Under the pieces are notes generated by a model that saw only the letters and a list, made by a program, of their open reading frames with translations, did no database searches and was not told the origin of the DNA. From positions 4,647,241 to 4,711,240 of the forward strand of contig NC_062213.1 in NCBI RefSeq assembly GCF_902686445.1: a stretch of 64,000 nucleotides of DNA. The letters run 5' to 3'. The DNA is from Sciurus carolinensis. Taxonomy: Eukaryota; Chordata; Mammalia; Rodentia; Sciuridae. Both the position numbers and the translations under genes were made by a program. Below, in pieces: positions 57,481 to 64,000 of this stretch. The first letter of the stretch is position 1. The number at the start of each line of letters is the position of its first letter.

Positions 57481-57840
57481 GTGGTATTTACCTCTCAGGC
57501 TCATTGGGAGAACGCAGCAGCATAACACATGCAAAACACACAGCTGGGTGGAACCCACACATTCAAAGTCCTCCGCAGGCTTATAGACACTTTCCCAGAG
57601 AACTCCTGTGATTCCCAGAGGTTCCCTTTAGTGTATGTAAGTCAGAAGTTTTCATGGGAGAAAAAACAAGGACAGATATAAATGTGTTTCCTTAGGGTCA
57701 GGAATACCAGGATCCCACCTCTGTTCCTTCGAGCCTGCCTCAACCCGTCTCTCTAGCTCTCTCCTAGCAGAAACAGGGCATATGTCATCTCAGACACATC
57801 ATCCTCTGGGATTACGGATTTGGGTCATTTTTCCTGGGAG
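57481..57840. other. Unclassified sequence
   Basis: No family was recognised. Confidence 0.4.
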
Positions 57841-57844
57841 GCTC

Positions 57845-57965
57845 TCTATGACATCAAGAAGAGAGTTAAGCAATTTGTCCAAAATTCACACAGATGAAAC
57901 AGGGCATCCAGGGCTGGAATTCACATCTCCTTCCTTTCTAATCAGTGCTCTTTCAATTACACAAC
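57845..57965 (-). mobile_element. MIR SINE, antisense
   Basis: The stretch 'gagagttaagcaatttgtcc' (57861-57880), 'ccagggctggaattcacatc' and 'agtgctctttcaattacaca' gives the antisense MIR from its core to its 5' end. Confidence 0.75.
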
Positions 57966-57969
57966 CAGG

Positions 57970-58660
57970 AAAATTCTTAGAAGTCTTGGAAGTAAGCAAC
58001 AAAGTACTGGGTTTTCTTTCAACCGGACTCTGGGAGTTATTTAGCAAACCCTGTGGGATTAACTGATTTCATAGCCATCTGACCCTCCAGAGTCTTTCAC
58101 TGTGTTATTTTTTCAATGCTCTAATTATTTAAAAACTTGAGGGTCAAAAAAATACTGCTTTTCTTTGGAAAGAGAAATGGATTTCATCTGGTAGAGAGGA
58201 CAATTGATTCCCACCCCTTTCTCCCATCCAAAGGAATAGACTATTTCAAAAACTACATTTTGCTAGTGTGATCAATTTTATCTCTATTAGCAAATTCATT
58301 TCAGCATTCCTGATTTCAGATTATATTTCTTCAGATTTTTTTTTTAAAAACTTAACATCTTACTGGTTCCATCATTAATCAATGAATTTATTGAAATCTT
58401 TAACATGTGTTCATTACATATATGTATAAAAGTCATAATTTTGTTATTTTGAAGAAAGGAAATAAAGGTATATTTGAAACAGAAGGAAGCAGGCTATGTC
58501 TAAGAGATCTATACAAATAAATGTATAAATAATATATTCATTTGTATCACTACATGTCTCTTCAGTTTATATTTATGCCTCTCCAAATGCATGAACACAT
58601 AGCTTAAACATTTTTTGTTCAAACACTATATATTTTAATGTTTAAGTGACTTTGTTCTTA
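57970..58660. promoter_or_regulatory. AT-rich block, candidate conserved noncoding element
   Basis: This is a non-repetitive AT-rich block with homeodomain-like words such as 'ttccatcattaatcaatgaa' (58367-58386), 'caatgctctaattatttaaa' and 'gctagtgtgatcaattttat'. It could equally be very old L1 sequence decayed past recognition. There is no long frame. Confidence 0.2.
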
Positions 58661-59097
58661 AAAAAACATACTTCCACTTTCTGCCTGTTGTGTGTGTGCG
58701 TGTATAGAGTGTGTACACGTACAGATGTATACATTTTTGATTTCGTGACTTTCCAGGTCTAGGAGTCCCAGAGCTGCTACCTGTGACTCTGTACCCAATA
58801 ATCTACTTGGAAACACCTGCAGATAGCCGTGTCCCACCAGCCTCGTGTATTTCATCACTCAGAGACCTCACGATGACTCTCCCTATGTCAGGTCAGGAGC
58901 CGCTCTTGATGTACAGGTGGCATCCATTGGACCCTTCGGACCCAGCTGCCCTGGGGAAAGCAATTAAATATAACTAACTGTGGTCCAACTAAAACTCTGA
59001 GGAGGTCACTAGACACGGAGACGTGGGAGAGCAGAACAGTTGTTGGGTTTCCATCCCACTCTGCCTGCTGATGCTCAGCTCCCCACAGCAGGCAAGG
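58661..59097. other. Unclassified sequence
   Basis: No family was recognised. A GT-rich stretch lies at about 58685-58725. Confidence 0.4.
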
Positions 59098-59156
59098 GTT
59101 TGAGGGTCTTTGCCCTTAATAGTCCAGAGGACTATTAAGGGCAGGGATCCTCAGAT
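59098..59156 (+). other. Long uninterrupted hairpin (28-bp stem, 3-nt loop)
   Basis: 'tgcccttaatagtcc' (59111-59125) is followed by the loop 'aga' and by its perfect reverse complement (59129-59143). Allowing G-U pairs, the stem continues outward without a bulge to 59098/59156: 28 pairs, of which 23 are Watson-Crick and 5 are G-U. The G-U pairs form only in RNA from the + strand. All five differences between the arms are transitions. Origins could be a small palindromic DNA transposon, a template-switch inversion or a microRNA-like hairpin. The loop is too short for a typical pre-miRNA unless the end opens. Confidence 0.85.
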
Positions 59157-59900
59157 GCTAGGGCACACAGATGCCGGTGGAGTGCTCAAATTTGGAAGAG
59201 CATCCAGTTATGTTGGAGATACATTGGCAGTGGAAGAAAACCTTTCATTTTACATCCTCTCTGACCCGGCCCTGAGAGAGGAACCTCTGCCGTGTCATGT
59301 CAGCCATCCCTCCACACTTGGGATGAGAAGCCTGGGTCCCTGCCACCTAGATAATCTGTATCCATGAAGTGCTGGATGGTCAGAAGAAGATTCTCTTAGT
59401 GAAGACTACTGGGTGACATCCAAACCCCCATGAAATTGAGGAAGTGAATGAAGTCACCATGTAAGAACCACTACAGCATGATTTCTGTTTTATAAAACAC
59501 AAACAAATGCAGACTCTCCTTCCCTCCTTCAGATTCTGCCCCTGGAGGGGGAAAAGGAAGGCTTTTCCATCACTTTATCTCATTTCCTTTCCCCTCTAGT
59601 CAAGCCTGGGTGGTGAGGAGGAGATGGAATTTCAGAAGTTTTAAGAACTCAATGCTCCAACATCAGTTAATGAAATAGAAAGAGACCACCTAGATGTTTT
59701 AGACATAGCCTAGCTTGTAAGGTTATTGCTGGACATTCCAATCCATTTTCCTACGCGAAAGCTGTAATCATCCTTTGGAACTCTGTGCTCCTTTTGGTAA
59801 TGCAACAAGGAAGGTCGCACTCAGGGATAGGAGAAAAACATCAGCAGGTCTAGAGGGATCCCTTGTTTACATACACACTTAACTTTTCTTCAGTCAAGTA
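59157..59900. other. Unclassified sequence
   Basis: No family was recognised. Confidence 0.4.
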
Positions 59901-59904
59901 CAAC

Positions 59905-60160
59905 TGTCATGCACCTGTGCTGAGCCAGACATTAGGTTTGAAACCAAGAACAGAAAAGCAGACCTTACAGAAACCTCCTCGTGCATCTCAGTCTACTGGT
60001 GACACAAATAAGAAAGTCAAAGGACATACAGTGAATACCCTGACACACTTGGGGCACAGAGAAGACTCCTTACCATGCTTGGGAGGTCACCTCCAAAGGA
60101 GCTAGCACAGAAGCCAAGTGAGACCTGAAGAATGAGTAGTTCACCTGTCAAGGTAGGTGT
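59905..60160 (-). mobile_element. Probable L2 LINE 3' region, antisense
   Basis: The stretch 'cctgtgctgagccagacatt' (about 59914), 'cagaaaagcagaccttacag' and 'gtgagacctgaagaatgagt' (about 60119) follows the antisense L2 order. Confidence 0.5.
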
Positions 60161-60875
60161 GTACCAGCCAGAGTGTCGCAGGTTTAGAGACCAATGAGCA
60201 AATATTCAGAAGAAATAAAGCAGGCAGTATTCATTACCACAAACATAAACCCCAAAGTCATTACAGAGTATAGAGAGGAGGGAGGGAGGAAGAGAGCAGA
60301 GATGAGTGTGGATGGTACATACCTTTGTGCTGTGGAATATTGGACCATCCAAGGGACTTCTCTGGGTCTGCAGTTGTATACAGAATGGATGCCAGCACTT
60401 GGCCCTTCTCCAAAAGGACTTGGACATAAAGGCACAGAAGGTCTGAAAATGCTACAAACCCACAAAGACAAATTGGGCAAGCCTTATGATCAGGAAATCT
60501 CTAGGAGCGGGAGATCAGACAGTTGAGTGGCACCTGAAGTTGGGTCCTGTTTAGAAGGATGCCAAATAACCAAAAAGATATGCCTTGGGGGAGCATTAAA
60601 GGAGGAGATTTAATAGAAAGAAGAAATTACAAGAAAAAATGGATCAAGCAGCTCAATAAAAAGGAAGCATCACAGCACCCTGCTCAGTCCCGCTGGAGAG
60701 TTTTGTAAGTGAAATACGTAGGCACTGCTTAGTGACAAGAGTGCCAAAACAGTATCAGGGAGCAGAGAGACGTGGGGTGGGCCTGTGTTGGAGAGCCACA
60801 GGCTTACAAAAACGAGACATCTGGACACAGTTCTAAGATTCAGAAGTCAAGGGAAAACAGAATAAGCAGTTTGCT
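60161..60875. other. Unclassified sequence
   Basis: No family was recognised. There is a purine-rich stretch at 60270-60300. The antisense frame 60184-60480 and the sense frame 60194-60526 overlap and have no domain. Confidence 0.4.
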
Positions 60876-60879
60876 TTAT

Positions 60880-61370
60880 AGGTAAATATATACTTACCAT
60901 AAGAACCAGCTATCCCTCTCCCAGGTACCTATCTAAGAGAAGTGAAAATGTATGTCTACACAAAGACTTTATCCATAGCATCACAGACTGAAATGGCCCA
61001 CTGCCCACGACCGGAAGATGAGTGAAAAGTCGTGGGGTGCTTAGACAGGTGACAGAGTGCCTACACTCTGGAAAACTAATAAGGAGGAATGGACTATTGA
61101 TGCGTGCCATGCAGACAAACCCAAGGCACTGTGGCCACGGCAAAAATCCAGACATGGAGACCAGATACTGTGCAGTTTCCCTCATGCTAAATCCTACCCA
61201 CGAGGGAGCGAGCCGACTGGCATGAGGGAGCGGGTGGAGGGCTTGATGGCAACATGGCCATCAGGGATTGAGGACAATGAAAATGCTCTATATCTCGAAG
61301 GTGGGGGTGACTCTATAGCTATTCGTCAAAATTTATGGAATTACACACTTAAAATTTCTGAATAGAGTTG
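60880..61370 (+). mobile_element. Old L1 3' region, sense
   Basis: The stretch 'tacttaccataagaaccagc' (about 60891), 'gagaagtgaaaatgtatgtc', 'gagaccagatactgtgcagt', 'gaaaatgctctatatctcga' and 'acacttaaaatttctgaata' (about 61346) follows an L1M/L1ME ORF2 end and 3' UTR, heavily mutated. Confidence 0.65.
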
Positions 61371-61695
61371 ATTTTAAACAGCCATGAAGTCGATGAATTT
61401 TAAAATAGAATTAGAGGTGAAAAGACACTTTCTGAAATTAATCAGATTAGGCACAGCTCAAAAGGAAGGAGTGACTCGGAATATAGATTCAGAGGCAGTG
61501 ACAAGAAAGGAAGGAGAAAATACAAAAGGATCTTCTACCATGAAAGGTAATTAGAAATTCTAACACGCGTCTAATCAGTTTCCTGGAGTGAGATAAAATG
61601 TAAAAGGAACCATTTGAAGATGAAATGGCTGAAATATTTCTACTTTAAAGATACCAAACACACATCCAGAAAGCATAACTCATAACAAGCCTCAT
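61371..61695. other. Unclassified A-rich sequence
   Basis: No family was firmly recognised. It may be old L1. Confidence 0.3.
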
Positions 61696-61699
61696 AAAT

Positions 61700-62180
61700 A
61701 AGAATTTATACCTAAGCATGTGGCAGTAAAGCTGTACAAGAGCAAAGATGAGATTTCCAAACATCCCCACTGACAGGGCATGTAATTTACAAGGAGACAA
61801 TTAGGATCACAGAAGTAAAATTGGAAGCAATAGAGAGTGTTAAAATATGCTGAATGAGGAAAAACCTGAGAATCAGGACTAACAAAGTGCCTCTGAAGAA
61901 TGAGTGTACAACATAGACACTTTTGGATATAGGAAAACTGTGTTTCTACTCAAATTTACTGAAGGAATTACTAAAGCCCGTACTTTAGAAAGAAGGAAAA
62001 CTGACCCCTGAAAGGCTATGCTGTAGGAAGGAGCAGTGATCAACGAACAGGGAAATGGATAACTCCCGACAAACACTTCTGTGATTAATAATGAAAACGT
62101 GGTTAAAGAGGACAGAGCGCAGTGTAACTGAGTGTGAGCTGCAGGGTTCCCAAGAACCAAGCTGCTGCAATGCATGTAGG
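61700..62180 (+). mobile_element. Possible old L1 3' UTR-like region, sense
   Basis: The stretch 'acctgagaatcaggactaac' (about 61864) and 'ggaattactaaagcccgtac' (about 61964) resembles an old L1 3' UTR. A sense frame is absent. Confidence 0.4.
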
Positions 62181-62740
62181 AAGCAAATCTATGCTTTTGA
62201 TTCATCGTAGGATTTGCGAGGGAATTATGGTAGTATAACATCAGGGACAACCCCTAATAAAAACAACAGGAAAAGCACAAACAGGTTCCAAACTGGAAGA
62301 AACAGAAACCAAAGACGCAAAAATATTAAGAATAACAGAAAACAAAGCATATTCTAGAGATCAAGGGAGGTGGTGTTTGGAAACCAAGGCAATAACCCAT
62401 AGAAATATGCAAGGCTACAGTGACTAAGGGGCAAATTGTCCAGTGGGTAACACGGGACCAGCTCCCTGAGACCTCGTAACCATTGCTTGTGCCCCAAACG
62501 GCCTTCCTTGAGCAGAGCCCCATCCTTTCACTGCCCCTGTGAGGGTGATTCCCCATGGCCACGTCCGTTCCATTATGGCACATAGTTATGATCAGTTAGG
62601 ACCAAGTATGTTCAATTGCTATTACGATCCCTCTGTTACCCGGGAATTCGTGTACCCATGACAGTGTGGAGCTGGCATATGGAGAGATAAAGAGGTCAGT
62701 AAGATATAATTGAGAGTTCATTAATAAACCTGCACATTTG
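62181..62740. other. Unclassified sequence
   Basis: No family was recognised. The antisense frame 62326-62583 has no domain. Confidence 0.4.
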
Positions 62741-62744
62741 TGAA

Positions 62745-63850
62745 AAACTATACAAATCTTAGAATAAATTCATGACTTAGGTTAAACAAAGTCTTAGATT
62801 TAACATCAACAGCATGAGTGAAAAAAACAATTAAATGGACTTTATAAAAATTAGAAACCTAAAGAAAATTTTTGCTTTACAGGACATCATTAGAAACAGC
62901 GAAAAGGTAATCCACAGAACAAAAGATGTTTGCAAATCATAACTCTGGTCAGGGTCTTCAATCTAAAGAGGTAAAGAGCTCTTACAATTCAATAACAAAA
63001 AGACAAATATAATTTAAGAGTGATCAAAGGATCTGAACAGATGTTTCTTTAAGGATGATATACAGATTTGCAGTAAGCACATGAAAAGATCTTCAACACC
63101 TTTAGATATTAAGGAAATGCAAATCAACACTCTGATGGGACCCTGTTCCTCCACACCAAGGAAGGTAACAACCACAAAGAGATAATAACTATCTGTCAAA
63201 GAGTATGGAAGGACTATAACTCTTATATACAGCTGGTAGAAACAAAGGGTACATTCGCAATGGAGGTAGTTCCTCAGGAGTTTAAACACAGTTACTGTAT
63301 GACCCAGCAATTCTACTCCCAGATTTACATCCAAGAGAATTGAAAACATGTCCAAGAAAAACGAGTCTATGAGTGTTCAAAGTAACATTATTTAAATAGC
63401 CTCAAAGTGGAAACAATCCAAATATAAAATGGTTAATGCATAAACCAAAAAATAAAAAAGTGCTTTGTCTGAACAATGGGGTATTATTTAGCCATGAAAA
63501 GGAATGAGCTGATACATGCTACAACATAGATTAACCTAGAAAATATGCTAAGTGCAAGAAGCCAGCCACAAACTCTACATCATATGAATGTATTTACATG
63601 AAATATCTAGAACAGGCAAATCTATAAATAGGTTGCTGGAACTGGGGAGGGGTGGGGAGATACAAGAGTGACTTCTAATGGATAGGGGTTTCCTTTGGGG
63701 ATGATGAAATTTCTTAAATTAGGTGGTGGTAGAGGTTGTATGATTATATGACTACATCAGAAATGACAACTATTTTAAATGGTATGGATTATCTTTTATT
63801 TTACCTGGTGTGAATTACATCTCAATATGTTGTTAAAAAGTTTGGCAAAT
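62745..63850 (+). mobile_element. Old L1 (L1M-type) ORF2 end and 3' region, sense
   Basis: The order 'tcttagaataaattcatgac', 'gatctgaacagatgtttctt' (about 63029), 'ttaaggaaatgcaaatcaac' (about 63109), 'tatgacccagcaattctact' (about 63298), 'gtggaaacaatccaaatata' (about 63407), 'tagccatgaaaaggaatgag' (63489-63508) and 'acctggtgtgaattacatct' (about 63803) is a nearly colinear, heavily mutated L1 ORF2 C-terminus and 3' end. Stops are frequent on the coding strand. An antisense frame at 63014-63355 is a by-product. Confidence 0.85.
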
Positions 63851-64000
63851 ACTGTATGCAGCAATACAACCTTAAATATTTATATTTTTAAAAAGTGTGA
63901 AAACTAATGAAATAAATATCTCACTGTGAAAGTTAAAGAACAAAATATCCCAAAATAAGTGGGTGGGGGGGGGGAAGAGGATGAAAAGGTAAAAGCAGAA
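63851..64000. other. A-rich tail region with a G run at the window edge
   Basis: A-rich sequence with 'gggtggggggggggaag' at about 63961-63977. The G run is mostly homopolymer and does not by itself form a four-tract quadruplex motif. Confidence 0.5.

Overview
The window looks like nuclear DNA of a placental mammal, most likely a squirrel-family rodent (marmot or ground squirrel type). Two things point there. A LINE-1 copy at 40013-41619 ends in a 3' tail that I recognise as sciurid. SINEs at about 9614-9816, 39624-39740 and 43555-43650 resemble the rodent ID/B1 group. The rest of the recognisable repeats are ancient and shared by placental mammals: MIR, L2, old L1, MaLR/MLT1 LTRs and a MER2/Tigger DNA transposon. 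No bacterial, phage, organelle or plasmid signature was seen.

I could not support a single protein-coding gene, coding exon or structural RNA gene. The open frames are short and overlap in all six frames. None shows a recognisable domain except the decayed L1 ORF2 pieces. The window therefore reads as intergenic or deep intronic sequence, and I cannot name the neighbouring gene.

Layout. 1-6.5 kb: AT-rich, mostly antisense fragments of old L1 plus MIR. 6.5-11 kb: more GC-rich and largely unrecognised, with one ID/B1 SINE. 11-12 kb: internal region of an LTR retrotransposon. 14.8-15.6 kb: a CpG-rich patch, a five-unit minisatellite and an MLT1-type LTR, directly abutting. 17-20 kb: MIR, L2 and a MaLR LTR. 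20-25 kb: scattered MIR, a Tigger tail and antisense L1. 25.9-27.6 kb: a long repeat-like block that I cannot classify with confidence. 28.8-38.1 kb: L2 fragments, a 76-bp purine/pyrimidine-alternating tract and two candidate conserved noncoding blocks. 39-45.2 kb: a transposon graveyard with MER2, a SINE and an old L1 split by a younger L1 with an inverted 5' end and intact target-site duplications. 45-57 kb: GC-richer, MIR-rich, with a candidate enhancer block at 48.95-49.33 kb, an inverted repeat at 49.8-50.5 kb and an MLT1-type LTR at 54.4-54.8 kb. 57-64 kb: AT-rich again, with a 28-bp RNA-type hairpin at 59.1 kb and three sense L1 pieces.

The signals most worth following are the hairpin at 59098-59156, the inverted repeat whose arms share an exact 29-bp core (49828-49856 and 50488-50516), the candidate enhancer blocks, the minisatellite that appears to have started at the edge of an LTR, and the twin-primed L1. 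No coherent new gene system is visible. All family assignments come from memory of consensus sequences and were not computed; boundaries are approximate unless stated.
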